Below, one piece after another: positions 15,525 to 24,310 of a stretch of 64,000 nucleotides of DNA. The stretch comes from Desulfarculaceae bacterium (GTDB lineage: Bacteria; Desulfobacterota; Desulfarculia; Desulfarculales; Desulfarculaceae). How positions within the stretch are numbered: the first letter of the stretch is position 1; every line of letters starts with the position of its first letter. Under the pieces are notes generated by a model. It did no database searches. It was not told the origin of the DNA and saw only the letters and a program-made list of their open reading frames with translations. A program made the translations under genes and the position numbers. Location: contig JAIPEN010000008.1 in assembly GCA_021737145.1 (NCBI GenBank), positions 1 through 64,000 of the forward strand, given 5' to 3'.

Positions 15525-16766
15525 ATGAAACTGGACCAACTGGAAAAAGACATGCTGGCCGGCCGTCAGGGCCCGGGCAAGCAGCGCTGCATGGAGATCC
15601 TGGTCAAGTTCGGCGAGGCCATGGGCGCTGAGAAGATGGTGCCCCTGTTCTCGGCCCACACTATGCCCAAGGAGCCCCTGGGCCTGCTGGCGGAACTCAC
15701 CGAGGGCGTGGACGAGCCCGGCGTCTTCACCACCCTGCACCCCACCATGAGCGCCTTCTGCCTGCGCAACTGGCGGGAAATGGGCATCCCCGAGGAGTTC
15801 GCCCAAAAGGAGTTGCCCATTCACCGCCAGCGGCAGGAGGTCTATGAGCGGGCCGGTTTTTACCAAACCTATACCTGCCTGCCCATGCTGGCCGGCAACC
15901 TGGCCCGCGCTGGAGACTGCGTCTCCTGGATCGGCACGGGCCTGCAACTGATGACCAACTCCGTATTGGGGGCGCGCACCAACCGCGACGGCACGGTGAT
16001 CAACCTGGCCAGCGCTATCGTTGGGCGCACCCCCTACTACGGACTGCTCAAGGACGAGAACCGCAAGGCCCAAGTCCTGGTGGAGCTCAAGGATATGGAC
16101 GTCGGCGCCATGGGCCCGGCCGAGCTTGGGGCCATCGGCTACTGGGTGGGGTTCAAGGCCCAGTCGCTCAACGTGGCCTTTAACAACGTGCCGGAGCTGA
16201 GCTTCGACCAACTCCGCTATCTGCTGCCGCCACTGTCGGTGAGCGGCTCGGTGCCCCTGTGCCATGTGGTGGGCCTCACCCCCGAGGCCCCCAACCTGGA
16301 GGCCGCCTTGGGCGGGGCCTCCCCGGAGATGGTTCTCACCGTGGGGCCGGACCAGCTGGCCGAGGCGCGAGCCATGTACGCCAGCGCCACGCCGGAGGCC
16401 GACCTGGCCGTGTTCGGCTGTTCCCACTGCACAATCAGCGAGATCAAGCTCATGGCCCATTACCTCAATGGCCGCCGTCTGGCCCCGGGCAAGCGGCTGT
16501 GGGTGGGCACCGGCTACCAGACCTCGGAGTTGGCCCGCCAGATGGGCTATGCCCAGACCATCGAGAAGGCCGGAGGCGTGTTCGCCAGCGCCTGCGTGGC
16601 CACCATTCCCGAGGCGCCCCTGCCCGGGGAGAGCAAGGTGGTCAGCACCAACTCCTTCAAGGCGGCCCACTACATCACCCACCTGTCCAAGGGCCGGGTG
16701 AAGGCGTGGGTGGACGAGATGCCGGCCGTGTTGGAGTCGGTGTTGGAACCAGAGGGGAGGGCCTGA
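15525..16766 (+). CDS. Aconitase X catalytic subunit (AcnX large)
   Basis: The 413-residue protein belongs to the AcnX (DUF521) family, relatives of aconitase that dehydrate compounds such as cis-3-hydroxy-L-proline in bacteria or phosphomevalonate in archaea. Visible landmarks are the N-terminal LEKDMLAGRQGPGKQRCMEILVKF pattern (split over helix 1), the SAHTMPKE motif, the cysteine-containing FGCSHCTISE and the ACVATIPEAP segment; cysteines of this kind hold the iron-sulfur cluster or metal. I start it at ATG 15525; a longer frame back into the previous gene is not supported. The small swivel-domain subunit follows after 3 bp, so this is a two-subunit AcnX. Together with the UxaA lyase it suggests two consecutive dehydrations in one pathway. 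Confidence 0.87.
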   Translation: MKLDQLEKDMLAGRQGPGKQRCMEILVKFGEAMGAEKMVPLFSAHTMPKEPLGLLAELTEGVDEPGVFTTLHPTMSAFCLRNWREMGIPEEFAQKELPIHRQRQEVYERAGFYQTYTCLPMLAGNLARAGDCVSWIGTGLQLMTNSVLGARTNRDGTVINLASAIVGRTPYYGLLKDENRKAQVLVELKDMDVGAMGPAELGAIGYWVGFKAQSLNVAFNNVPELSFDQLRYLLPPLSVSGSVPLCHVVGLTPEAPNLEAALGGASPEMVLTVGPDQLAEARAMYASATPEADLAVFGCSHCTISEIKLMAHYLNGRRLAPGKRLWVGTGYQTSELARQMGYAQTIEKAGGVFASACVATIPEAPLPGESKVVSTNSFKAAHYITHLSKGRVKAWVDEMPAVLESVLEPEGRA

Positions 16767-16769
16767 GCC

Positions 16770-17168
16770 GTGACCCTTAAAGGACGGATCATAAACCAGG
16801 GAGAGGTCACCGCCGAGGCGTTGGTGCTCAGCGAACCCTTTTCCTTCATCGGCGACTTCGACCCCCATACCGGTTGCCTCAACCTGCACGGCCCTGATTC
16901 GGGCGAGGTGGAGGTGGGCGGCAAGGTGCTGGTGATACCCACCGGCAAGGGGGGAACCATCGCCCCTTGGATCGCCTACGAGGCGGCCCAACGGGGCAAG
17001 GCCCCGGCAGCCATCCTGTGTCAGCATCCCGAGCCCATCACCTGCGAGGCGGCCATAACCATGGACATCCCCATGCTGGTGTCCTTTGACAAAGAGATAT
17101 GCAAGTGCCTGCGCACCGGCCAAAAGGTAACCATCTCCGGCGATCAGGTGATCACCGAAGGTGACTAG
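16770..17168 (+). CDS. Aconitase X swivel-domain subunit (DUF126, AcnX small)
   Basis: This 132-residue protein matches the small subunit of AcnX: KGRIINQGEVTAEALVLSEP at the start, GKVLVIPTGKGGT (the conserved phosphate/substrate loop) and the GQKVTISGD ending. It begins with GTG, 3 bp after the stop of the large-subunit gene and preceded by GAGGGGAGGG inside that gene, so the two are translationally coupled. In family members this domain closes over the active site of the large subunit. Confidence 0.88.
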   Translation: MTLKGRIINQGEVTAEALVLSEPFSFIGDFDPHTGCLNLHGPDSGEVEVGGKVLVIPTGKGGTIAPWIAYEAAQRGKAPAAILCQHPEPITCEAAITMDIPMLVSFDKEICKCLRTGQKVTISGDQVITEGD

Positions 17169-17246
17169 GCCAAGAGAGGGGTCGTGTGGGCCTTGCTCCC
17201 CGTGAGGGGGAGGAAAAAAGGCTACAAAAGAGAGGGAGGCTTGACG

Positions 17247-18371
17247 ATGAGTTTCAAGGGCAGATTCAAAAAGATGAGCCTGTGGCTGACCGTGCTGGTG
17301 GCCGCGGCTCTGCTCGTGCCCCTGTTCGGCGCGGGCGCGGCCTCGGCGGCCGACAAGGTCTACCGCATGAAGTACGACTTCTACAACGTGGAGAAGTGCG
17401 AACCCGCCGTGGTGGACCGTTGGGCCCTGGACGAGGTGATGAAGCGCAGCAAGGGCAAGATCAAGGTCAAGTACTACTGGATGGGCGCCTTGCACAAGAC
17501 CGGCGAGCACTGGGCCGCGGTGCGCGACGGCCTGTCCGAGATCAGCTTTATCAACTTCGGCTACTACATGCCCCAGACCCCCATCAGCCGCGGCGTCGAG
17601 TGGTCCTGGAAAAAGGGAGCCTATCATCCCGACGTGCACATGCGCATGATGAATAAGCTCTACGAGGAGTTCCCGGAGTGGCAGAAGGAGTTCGAGAGCC
17701 AGAATATGAAGGTGCTCTGGTTCACCAACTGGGGCCCGGCTCTGTTCTCCTTCAAGAAGCCCTACCTCACGGTGGACTCCCTCAAGGGCCTGCGCATCCG
17801 CTCCTACGGTGTGGCCGCCGACGCCCTTAAGGCCTTGGACGCGGTTCCGGTGCCCATCGCTGCGCCGGAGATCTACACCTCCCTGCAGCGGGGCATGATC
17901 GACGGCTTGCTAATGATCCCCGTGGGCTTCATCTGGGCCACCCACCTGGAGCGCATCGTCCCCGACGTGGTGGAAGCGGGCTACGGTGTCTGCGGCCCCA
18001 GCGCGGTGGTTATGAACAAGAAGCTGTGGGACTCCCTGCCGGCCGATCTCAAGAAGATCTTCATGGACGTGCGGGCCGAGCTGATCAACGGCAAGTGGAA
18101 CCAGATCATGCAGACCTTCGAGCACAAGGCCGTGGACAACCTGGTGAAAAAGGGCGCCAAGTTCTACAAGTGGAACGACGCCGAGATCGCCAAGGCCAAC
18201 AAGATCGTGCAGCCGGCCGAGGTGGACAGCTGGATCGCCGAGATGAACGGGCTGGGGTTCAAGCGGGCCAAGGAGTTCCAGGAGCGGGCCACCCAGCTCT
18301 TGCAGGAGATGGGGCCCTCCACCTTCATCGGCCCCTACGAGTATTACCAAAAGAAATACGGAAAGAAGTAA
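17247..18371 (+). CDS. dctP: TRAP transporter substrate-binding protein (DctP family)
   Basis: The 374-residue periplasmic protein has a signal peptide (positively charged start, then LWLTVLVAAALLVPLFGAGA, cleavage near ASAADK). DctP landmarks are the conserved RIRSYG substrate-binding arginine segment after SLKGL, and the VPIAAPEIYTSLQRGMIDG motif. TRAP binding proteins capture organic acids for uptake driven by sodium. I start at ATG 17247, where GAGGGAGG lies upstream and the signal peptide begins. It is the first of three transporter genes and is followed by a strong hairpin that probably favours its expression over the membrane subunits. The ligand is likely the acid metabolised by the UxaA/AcnX enzymes. 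Confidence 0.92.
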   Translation: MSFKGRFKKMSLWLTVLVAAALLVPLFGAGAASAADKVYRMKYDFYNVEKCEPAVVDRWALDEVMKRSKGKIKVKYYWMGALHKTGEHWAAVRDGLSEISFINFGYYMPQTPISRGVEWSWKKGAYHPDVHMRMMNKLYEEFPEWQKEFESQNMKVLWFTNWGPALFSFKKPYLTVDSLKGLRIRSYGVAADALKALDAVPVPIAAPEIYTSLQRGMIDGLLMIPVGFIWATHLERIVPDVVEAGYGVCGPSAVVMNKKLWDSLPADLKKIFMDVRAELINGKWNQIMQTFEHKAVDNLVKKGAKFYKWNDAEIAKANKIVQPAEVDSWIAEMNGLGFKRAKEFQERATQLLQEMGPSTFIGPYEYYQKKYGKK

Positions 18372-18380
18372 ACCCAACCT

Positions 18381-18420
18381 CCTCGCGGCGGAGTGGCGCT
18401 TGTGCCGCCCCGCCGCGAGG
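18381..18420 (+). terminator. Hairpin between dctP and dctQ (attenuator or mRNA stabiliser)
   Basis: CCTCGCGGCGG and CCGCCGCGAGG form a perfect 11-bp stem with an 18-nt loop, without a T-run. Such hairpins between binding-protein and membrane-subunit genes often protect the upstream mRNA or cause partial termination. Confidence 0.6.
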
Positions 18421-18497
18421 GGCATCAACCCACGTCATGCCTGGGGCGCGCCGGGCTTTCGGGATCATCCGCTTTTTTAGGCGACAGGGGATGGAAT

Positions 18498-19055
18498 ATG
18501 GCGGCTGAGAATTTGATGGTCACCAAGGTGGACCGGGCCTACGACAAAGTCGTGATGATCCTGGCCTGGATCGCCATGCTGGCGGTGGGACTGATGAGCG
18601 TGGCCACGACATTGGACGTAATCAAAAGGTGGATGACCGGCTGGCCCTTCGGCGGGGTGATGCAGTTGTCCGAATGTCTGATGGTGGTTCTGGTTTTCAT
18701 GGGGCTGCCCTTTGCCCAGCGTTTCCGCCGCCATATCCGCATCTCCTTCGTGGTCTCGCGCATGACCAGCCGCAAAGCGGTGGTGGCCGACATCATCGCC
18801 TGCTGCCTGGCCATCATCTGCCTGATCCTTCTGGGCATCATGACCACCGAGGAGGCGATCTACTCCTTTTCCATCCTGGAATATCGGGTTGGCGACGTGA
18901 GGCTGCCCATTTACTGGGCCCGCGCCCTGATCCCCCTGGGATGCTTCGTGTTCGTGGGCCAGCTGGTGATCGACATCTGGTTCAATCTGGAAAAACTCAA
19001 GGGCAACCTCCCCATGGAGGTGAGCGATATCCGCGCCATTCACGAAGACATCTGA
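18498..19055 (+). CDS. dctQ: TRAP transporter small permease (DctQ family)
   Basis: The 185-residue membrane protein has four predicted transmembrane helices (about residues 20-40, 52-75, 93-115, 133-155), as in DctQ proteins. The family motif region around GLPFAQRFRRHIRI is visible between helices 2 and 3. DctQ forms the small membrane subunit with DctM. I prefer ATG 18498 with CAGGGG upstream over a longer frame that would start inside the hairpin. It is the second gene of the DctPQM set. Confidence 0.9.
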   Translation: MAAENLMVTKVDRAYDKVVMILAWIAMLAVGLMSVATTLDVIKRWMTGWPFGGVMQLSECLMVVLVFMGLPFAQRFRRHIRISFVVSRMTSRKAVVADIIACCLAIICLILLGIMTTEEAIYSFSILEYRVGDVRLPIYWARALIPLGCFVFVGQLVIDIWFNLEKLKGNLPMEVSDIRAIHEDI

Positions 19056-19129
19056 TTTTTTTGCCGTCCGCCTTTAATCAAGGCGGAGCGCCGGGGCGCC
19101 CACCGCAAGATTCGCCGAGGTAACTAGTA

Positions 19130-20455
19130 ATGATTGAGCCAACGACAGCAGTACTGATCAGCGTGGCCTGGATTCTGCTCATGCTTGTGCTGGGTATGCC
19201 CGTGTGGGTCACCCTGTTCAGCGCGGGCCTTCTGGGGTTGATGATGGTGGAGGGCCTGGACATGGCCCTGGCCCAACTCAAGACCATGCCCTATGTGCAC
19301 ACCGCGGAATACACCTTGCTGGTGGTGCCCATGTTCATATTGATGGGGCACCTGGCCTTTGCCGCCGGGCTCAGCCACAACGCATACCGGGTTGGCCGCA
19401 TGTGGTTCTCGCGCTTCCCGGCCGGCCTGGGCCTGGCCACCATCCTGGGATGCGGCGCGTTTGCCGGGGCCTGCGGCTCATCCGTGGCCACCGCCGCCAC
19501 CATGGGCCGGGTGGCCATCCCGGAGATGAACGCCCTGGGTTATGACAAGAAGCTCTCGGCCGGCACCGTGGCCGCCGGCGGGGTGTTGGGCATCCTCATC
19601 CCGCCCAGCATCATCCTGGTCTTCTACGGCACCCTTACCGAGACCTCGGTGGGTGGGATGCTGGTCGGCGGCGTAATCCCCGGCCTGCTCACCATGGCCG
19701 TGTTCATGCTGGGCCTCATCTGGTTGAGCTGGCGCAACCCCTCGCTGTGCCCCGCCCCGGAGAGCTACACCTGGAAAGAGCGCTTTCAAAGCCTCAAATA
19801 TTTCTGGGGCATCGTGGTGCTGTTCATCATCGTCATGGGTGGCATCTGGGGCGGCATCGCCACGCCCAGCGAGTCGGCCGGCCTGGGCGCCTTCGCCTCC
19901 ATGATCATGATGATCATGGCCAACAAGGGCAGCTGGAACGACATCATGGCCAAGGTCTCCGAGGCCCTGCGCGAGACAGTGCACACCTGCGCCATGATCT
20001 TCCTGATCCTCCTGGGCTCCTACATGTACTCTTTTTTCATCACCTTGTGCGGGGTGCCCGAGGAGATCAACCAATGGGTGGCCGGCTTGCCCCTGCCTCC
20101 CTTCGCCATCGTGGTCATGTTCCTGTTGTTCCTGATTCCCCTGGGCTGCTTCCTGGACCCCTTCTCCATCCTGGTGATCACCCTGCCCATAAGCCACCCC
20201 GTGGTGGTGGAAACCCTGGGCTACAACTCGATCTGGTTCGGCATCCTTTGCACCAAGCTCATCGAGATCGGCTGCATCACGCCGCCGGTGGGGCTCAACG
20301 TTTTCGTCATCGCCGGCATCGCCCGCGACGTGCCCATGCAGGACATCTTTAAGGGGAGCTTGTGGTTCGTCTTGTTCGAGGCGGTGACCATCGCCCTGCT
20401 CATGCTTTTCCCCTTCTTGTCCTACTGGCTGCCCGACAACATGCCCGGGATATAG
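19130..20455 (+). CDS. dctM: TRAP transporter large permease (DctM family)
   Basis: The 441-residue protein has about 12 hydrophobic segments and DctM hallmarks: GCGAFAGACGSSVATAATMG, AAGGVLGILIPPSIILVFYG is split between loop and helix, and TPPVGLNVFVIAGIA near the C-terminus. DctM is the sodium-coupled translocation subunit. It starts at an ATG 74 bp after dctQ, completing the DctPQM system that sits between the AcnX genes and the URO-D-type methyltransferase. Confidence 0.93.
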   Translation: MIEPTTAVLISVAWILLMLVLGMPVWVTLFSAGLLGLMMVEGLDMALAQLKTMPYVHTAEYTLLVVPMFILMGHLAFAAGLSHNAYRVGRMWFSRFPAGLGLATILGCGAFAGACGSSVATAATMGRVAIPEMNALGYDKKLSAGTVAAGGVLGILIPPSIILVFYGTLTETSVGGMLVGGVIPGLLTMAVFMLGLIWLSWRNPSLCPAPESYTWKERFQSLKYFWGIVVLFIIVMGGIWGGIATPSESAGLGAFASMIMMIMANKGSWNDIMAKVSEALRETVHTCAMIFLILLGSYMYSFFITLCGVPEEINQWVAGLPLPPFAIVVMFLLFLIPLGCFLDPFSILVITLPISHPVVVETLGYNSIWFGILCTKLIEIGCITPPVGLNVFVIAGIARDVPMQDIFKGSLWFVLFEAVTIALLMLFPFLSYWLPDNMPGI

Positions 20456-20490
20456 ACCCGGACCGCAACAACTTGCTTTAGAGGAACCCG

Positions 20491-21513
20491 ATGAACTCTT
20501 ATGAACGAGTAATGAGTGTGCTCAACGGCGAGACGCCGGACCGCTGCCCGGTAGTGCCCATGGTGCGGGAGTGGTGCAGCAAACAGGCCGGCATCCCTTT
20601 CGTGGACGACCTGGAGGACCCGGACAAGCACATCGAGGCCCAGGTTTACTGCCAGGAGCACTTCGGCTACGACATCATCTGGGGCGAGTGCTACGCCTGC
20701 CATTCCGAGTCCCAGGCCATGGGCTCGGAGCTCAAGTACGGCGAGGGCATGCTGCCCAGCGTGATCGCCCCGGCGGTCAAGGACTACGCCGAGGACATGC
20801 CCAAGCTCAAGCTCTTCGACCCCTACCAGAATGAGCGCCTGTCGGGCTTCCTCTACAGCATCCGCGAGCTCAAAAAGAAGTACGACGGCCAGGTGGCGGT
20901 CACCGGCTACGTGCAGGCCCCCTTTAGGCACGCCTCCATGTTGCGCGGCTCGGAAAACATTATGCGCGACATGTTCAAGAACAAGGACAACCTTCGCCAG
21001 CTCTGCAAGCTGGCCCTGTACAGCCAGATTGTCTACGCCACCGCGGTGATCAGCGCGGGTGCGGACATCATATTCTTGTCCGACCCCACCTCCTCGGGCG
21101 ACGCGGTATCCAAGAAGTCTTGGGAGGAATGGGGCCTGCCCTACACCCAGGAGCTGGTGGACGTGATCAAGCGCCAGGGAGTGAAAACCATCCTGCACAT
21201 CTGCGGCAACACCCTGGACCGCCTGGAGAGTCTGGCCGCCACTGGCGTCGATTGCCTGAGCCTGGACATGGCGGTGGACTTTGCCAAGGCCCGCGAGATC
21301 CTGGGCCCCAAGTTCCCCCTGATGGGCAACGTGGACACCACCATGCTGGCTTTGGGCAAGGCCGAAAAGGTCACCGAGTCGGCCCAGAAGGTGGTGGCCG
21401 GGGCCGGCGCCTCGGGCGGCCTGCTCCTGTCCGGCGGCTGCCTGTTGGCCGACCTGTGCCCCGCGGAAAACGTCCAGGCCATGATTGAGGTGGGACAGCA
21501 ATACACCTATTAG
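20491..21513 (+). CDS. Uroporphyrinogen decarboxylase family (URO-D) methyltransferase-like protein
   Basis: The 340-residue TIM-barrel protein belongs to the URO-D superfamily branch that contains corrinoid methyltransferases such as MtaA and CmuA, not the heme enzyme HemE. Candidate zinc ligands are H236 and C238 (LHICGN) and C317 (SGGCLLA), the His-x-Cys...Cys pattern of the methyltransferases. Such enzymes move a methyl group between a corrinoid protein and an acceptor. No corrinoid protein gene is next to it. It is the last gene of the GntR-UxaA-AcnX-TRAP cluster, 35 bp after dctM with AGAGGAA before its ATG, which suggests that the imported compound carries a methyl or methoxy group. 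That last point is inference. Confidence 0.85.
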   Translation: MNSYERVMSVLNGETPDRCPVVPMVREWCSKQAGIPFVDDLEDPDKHIEAQVYCQEHFGYDIIWGECYACHSESQAMGSELKYGEGMLPSVIAPAVKDYAEDMPKLKLFDPYQNERLSGFLYSIRELKKKYDGQVAVTGYVQAPFRHASMLRGSENIMRDMFKNKDNLRQLCKLALYSQIVYATAVISAGADIIFLSDPTSSGDAVSKKSWEEWGLPYTQELVDVIKRQGVKTILHICGNTLDRLESLAATGVDCLSLDMAVDFAKAREILGPKFPLMGNVDTTMLALGKAEKVTESAQKVVAGAGASGGLLLSGGCLLADLCPAENVQAMIEVGQQYTY

Positions 21514-21687
21514 GCACTGCCCCGGGCTTTCCCAAGAAAAGGCGGCGCCGGTGGAAAGCTGCCAAGCCGACTTCAAGAAAGTGGTGGCGGCCTTGGGCCT
21601 GTCGCGCTATTTGGAGGTCGTTTTTCTCAGCGCCCCGGCCCTATTTTTTGGCCGTGTCCAGTTCTCACCATTTAAAGAGTACGCCGC

Positions 21688-22515
21688 TCAGCTCCAGGCC
21701 TTCTTGCTGCGCGCGATCTTCTTTTGCACCGTAGCCCAGGTCTTGGTGCTGAGGAACGACTCCTCATAGCGCGCCAACATGTCCTGGAACATGGCCAGGG
21801 GCACGGTGAAGGAGAGCTCGTCGGTGTTGAAGAACTTGCGGGCCGAGGGATCCCAGCCGCCGACCACCGCGCGGGTCTGGTTCTTGCCCAGGTAGTGCAG
21901 GGGCCAGGCCGCGATGCCGCCGCAGGCCGCGCCCCAGGGCGAGGCCACCACCTCGGGGTCGTTGGTGACAAAGGCGGCCAGCTGGTGCAGGCCGCTCATG
22001 GACTCGGGCCGGGCGAAGAAGATGATCAGCTCCGGGGTCTGCTCCGGGGTGAACAAGCTCAGCGGTTGGACCACGCAGTACTTGGCCGGCGCGGACCTGG
22101 GGTCCGCGTACTCGAAGATGCTCCGCAGCTCGTCCGGCGATTCGCAGTAAAACTCGCCCTCGAACACGCCCGGAATGCCGGAGGACACGTAGGCGATGAT
22201 GGCCTCGGTCTGGGGCTTGTTGAAGCCCAGCCAAAAGGACCCGCCCGGACAGCCGAACTGCCCGGCGCTGAAATAGGCGGGCCGCTTCTTCTTGCGGGCG
22301 CGCCAGATGTGGCCCATCACGCAGGAGAAGTTGCCGAACACCTCCTGCCAGTCGATCTGCTGGTCGATCTCCTTCTGCCGGGTGGGCAGGTCCAAGGGGC
22401 GGGGCGTGAACCCCTCGGCGGGCTCGGTGTCGGTGTAGAACAGGCCCAGGGGCTCCTCGTCCAGGCCCAGGGCCTGCAAAAAGCCGGTCAGCTTGGGGTA
22501 ACTATCGTCAGACAT
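21688..22515 (-). CDS. DUF169 family protein
   Basis: The 275-residue cytoplasmic protein matches DUF169, common in strict anaerobes: the N-terminal LGLDEEPLGLFYTDTEP, the cysteine-containing CVMGHIWRARKKKRPAYF followed by GQFGCPGGSFWLGF, and the C-terminal SLFTPEQTPELIIFFARPE pattern. Its function is not known; conserved cysteines suggest a metal or redox site. It is transcribed with the marR gene located 15 bp upstream, so a signal sensed by MarR controls it. No membrane segment is present. Confidence 0.85.
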   Translation of the reverse strand: MSDDSYPKLTGFLQALGLDEEPLGLFYTDTEPAEGFTPRPLDLPTRQKEIDQQIDWQEVFGNFSCVMGHIWRARKKKRPAYFSAGQFGCPGGSFWLGFNKPQTEAIIAYVSSGIPGVFEGEFYCESPDELRSIFEYADPRSAPAKYCVVQPLSLFTPEQTPELIIFFARPESMSGLHQLAAFVTNDPEVVASPWGAACGGIAAWPLHYLGKNQTRAVVGGWDPSARKFFNTDELSFTVPLAMFQDMLARYEESFLSTKTWATVQKKIARSKKAWS

Positions 22516-22530
22516 GGGATATCCTCGGGT

Positions 22531-22980
22531 TTATAGATTTTGCTCAAGGGTCCGCAGGGTCTCCACGGCCTTGGCCAGTTGGTTCGCGTCAAGGCCCTGG
22601 GTCAGGGCGTTGGCCCAGGCATTGTGACGCCGGTTCACCTCGTCCAGGACGCGGTGTCCCTTGGGGGTCGAGGCGATGAGCATGGCCCGCCGGTGGTCCG
22701 GGTTGTCCCGGGCCTCCACCATCCCCTTGCCCTCCAGCAGCTTCACGCTGCGCCGCACGCTCTGGCGGGTCCTGCCCATGTTGCGGCCGATCTGGGCCAT
22801 GGTCAGGGGCCCTTCTTCCAAAGACCCCAGCACCTGCAACAGGGCGCTGGTAAGGCCCAGGTCCTTGGTCAGCCGGTCGCCGGCGGCCAGGAGCATCCCG
22901 TGGAAACGGAAGCTCTCGAAAAGCAGTTCGGTGAAGGCCTCGGCGGCCGGGGTCGGCGCGGATTTCTTTTCTTGAGACAT
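22531..22980 (-). CDS. MarR family transcriptional regulator
   Basis: The 149-residue protein has the MarR winged helix: LGSLEEGPLTMAQIGRNMG, then TRQSVRRSVKLLEGKGMV, and the wing DNPDHRRAMLIASTPKG. MarR proteins usually repress their own operon and respond to small aromatic ligands or oxidants. A perfect 12-bp inverted repeat lies 13 bp upstream of its start codon and is the likely operator. It is co-transcribed with the DUF169 gene, which appears to be its main target. Confidence 0.92.
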   Translation of the reverse strand: MSQEKKSAPTPAAEAFTELLFESFRFHGMLLAAGDRLTKDLGLTSALLQVLGSLEEGPLTMAQIGRNMGRTRQSVRRSVKLLEGKGMVEARDNPDHRRAMLIASTPKGHRVLDEVNRRHNAWANALTQGLDANQLAKAVETLRTLEQNL

Positions 22981-22992
22981 GACAGCATATTG

Positions 22993-23020
22993 CCATATTG
23001 ACAGTGTCCTGTCAATATGG
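22993..23020 (-). promoter_or_regulatory. MarR operator palindrome overlapping promoter
   Basis: CCATATTGACAG and CTGTCAATATGG form a perfect 12-bp inverted repeat with a 4-bp spacer (TGTC). Read on the minus strand it contains TTGACA as a -35 candidate with CAATAT 17 bp downstream, so MarR binding would block transcription of its own operon. Confidence 0.75.
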
Positions 23021-23073
23021 CGCTGCCTGGTCCTGGGCCGGGCAACCGGCCCTGGGACCAGGTCTAAGTTATT

Positions 23074-23298
23074 TCAGCAGGTTGCCTGGGCGGCGGGAAT
23101 CAGGCCCGCCCCCGGCCGGGGGCGGCAGGGCATTGCGGGGGCCACGGTCTCGCGGGACTCGCGCTCCCGGCGGGAGCGGCAGGGGGAGGGGGCCGGCCGG
23201 GGCTGGGGCTCCAGCCGGTTGATGAGCAACTTGGTCACCCAGGTGGAACTGGGTTGACGGAGGCTGGCCCATGCCTGGTTTTGCTGCTTCTGGTCCAT
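23074..23298 (-). CDS. Possible small protein, unknown
   Basis: This 74-codon frame starts MDQKQQNQAWASLRQ, preceded by GGAAGGAAGG about 9 nt before the ATG. The rest is rich in Pro, Arg and Ala and resembles high-GC noise. It lies in the 440-bp gap between marR and the LysR gene. I do not recognise it, and it may not be a gene; the remaining part of this gap shows nothing else. Confidence 0.2.
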   Translation of the reverse strand: MDQKQQNQAWASLRQPSSTWVTKLLINRLEPQPRPAPSPCRSRRERESRETVAPAMPCRPRPGAGLIPAAQATC

Positions 23299-23461
23299 CT
23301 TGGCTGCCTTCCTTCCTCACTTGGGAGGGCTGGTCCGGGGCGGGGCAGGGCAAATTTCGCCTTTTCGGCGTCACGGCTTGCTTTGACCAAAAACATAGGG
23401 CAGGATTAACCATAAGACAAATGAATCTATTTTATGGAATACATCAAAGTTGGTGATGCAT

Positions 23462-24310
23462 ATGGAACTTCCCATCGACCTGCTGCAAACCTTCTCATCC
23501 ATTGCCGAAACCGGCAGCTTCACCCAGGCCGGAGAGGCGCAGCACATCACCCAGTCCGCGGTGAGCATGCAGATGAAACGCCTGGAGGGCATCGTGGGGC
23601 ACTCTCTTTTTCAGAAAAGGGGCCGCTCCCTGAACCTGACCTCCACCGGGGAAACCCTGCTGGAGCACACCCTCATGATCCTCAAGGCGCACAACGAGGC
23701 GGTGGCGGCCTTTGCCCGGCCGGATATGTTCGGCCGCATCCGCTTCGGCTGCCCCGAGGAATACGCCTCGCGCTTTTTGCCCACGGTGCTGGCCGATTTC
23801 CGCAAGGCCTTTCCCCGCATCAGGGTGGACCTCTACGGCGCGGAAAGCCCGGAGCTCAACCAGATGCTGATCCGGGAAGAGCTGGACCTGTGCCTGCTGG
23901 GCATAAAGGCGGAAGGCGGGCGGGTGATCCACCGGGAGCCGCTGGTCTGGGCCACCTCCAGCCAGGGCACCGCCCATGCCGAAGACCCGGTGCCCCTGGC
24001 GGTTTATCACGAGGGATGCTGCTGCCGGAAGGAGGCCATGGAGGTCCTGCGCCAGGCGGGCAAGCCCTTTTGGATAGCCTTTGTCAGCCACAGCATCTCC
24101 AGCATCCTGGCGGCGGTGAGGGCCGGCCTGGCCGTGGCGCCCATCAGCGCCGGCTCCCTGGAGGAATCCTTCCGCACCCTGGGGCCTGAAAACGGATTCC
24201 CCCTGCTGTCCATGTCCGAGCTGAGCCTGCACCAGTCGCCCAGCGCGGACAAGGAGCTGGTTTCCTGCTTTGCCGACTTCATCGAGGAATTTTTTCAGAG
24301 AAGAAACTGA
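23462..24310 (+). CDS. LysR family transcriptional regulator
   Basis: The 282-residue protein begins with a LysR winged helix (LLQTFSSIAETGSFTQAGE, then ITQSAVSMQMKRLE) and continues with a periplasmic-binding-protein-like effector domain. The ATG 23462 directly precedes the conserved helix; GTG 23450 and ATG 23456 are alternatives. A CYS-rich patch (EGCCCRKEAM near residue 183) is unusual for the effector domain and could sense metals or oxidants. No divergent gene starts directly next to it, so its target is unclear. Confidence 0.88.
   Translation: MELPIDLLQTFSSIAETGSFTQAGEAQHITQSAVSMQMKRLEGIVGHSLFQKRGRSLNLTSTGETLLEHTLMILKAHNEAVAAFARPDMFGRIRFGCPEEYASRFLPTVLADFRKAFPRIRVDLYGAESPELNQMLIREELDLCLLGIKAEGGRVIHREPLVWATSSQGTAHAEDPVPLAVYHEGCCCRKEAMEVLRQAGKPFWIAFVSHSISSILAAVRAGLAVAPISAGSLEESFRTLGPENGFPLLSMSELSLHQSPSADKELVSCFADFIEEFFQRRN

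Noticed and set aside
15405-17639. A 744-codon minus-strand frame opposite the AcnX and dctP genes
   Set aside because: Its composition (Gly, His, Ala, Leu) is typical of antisense frames of high-GC genes, and real genes occupy the plus strand.
21514-21687. Short coding frame after the URO-D gene
   Set aside because: It has no start with ribosome binding site and no family match; it is more likely the spacer between convergent genes.
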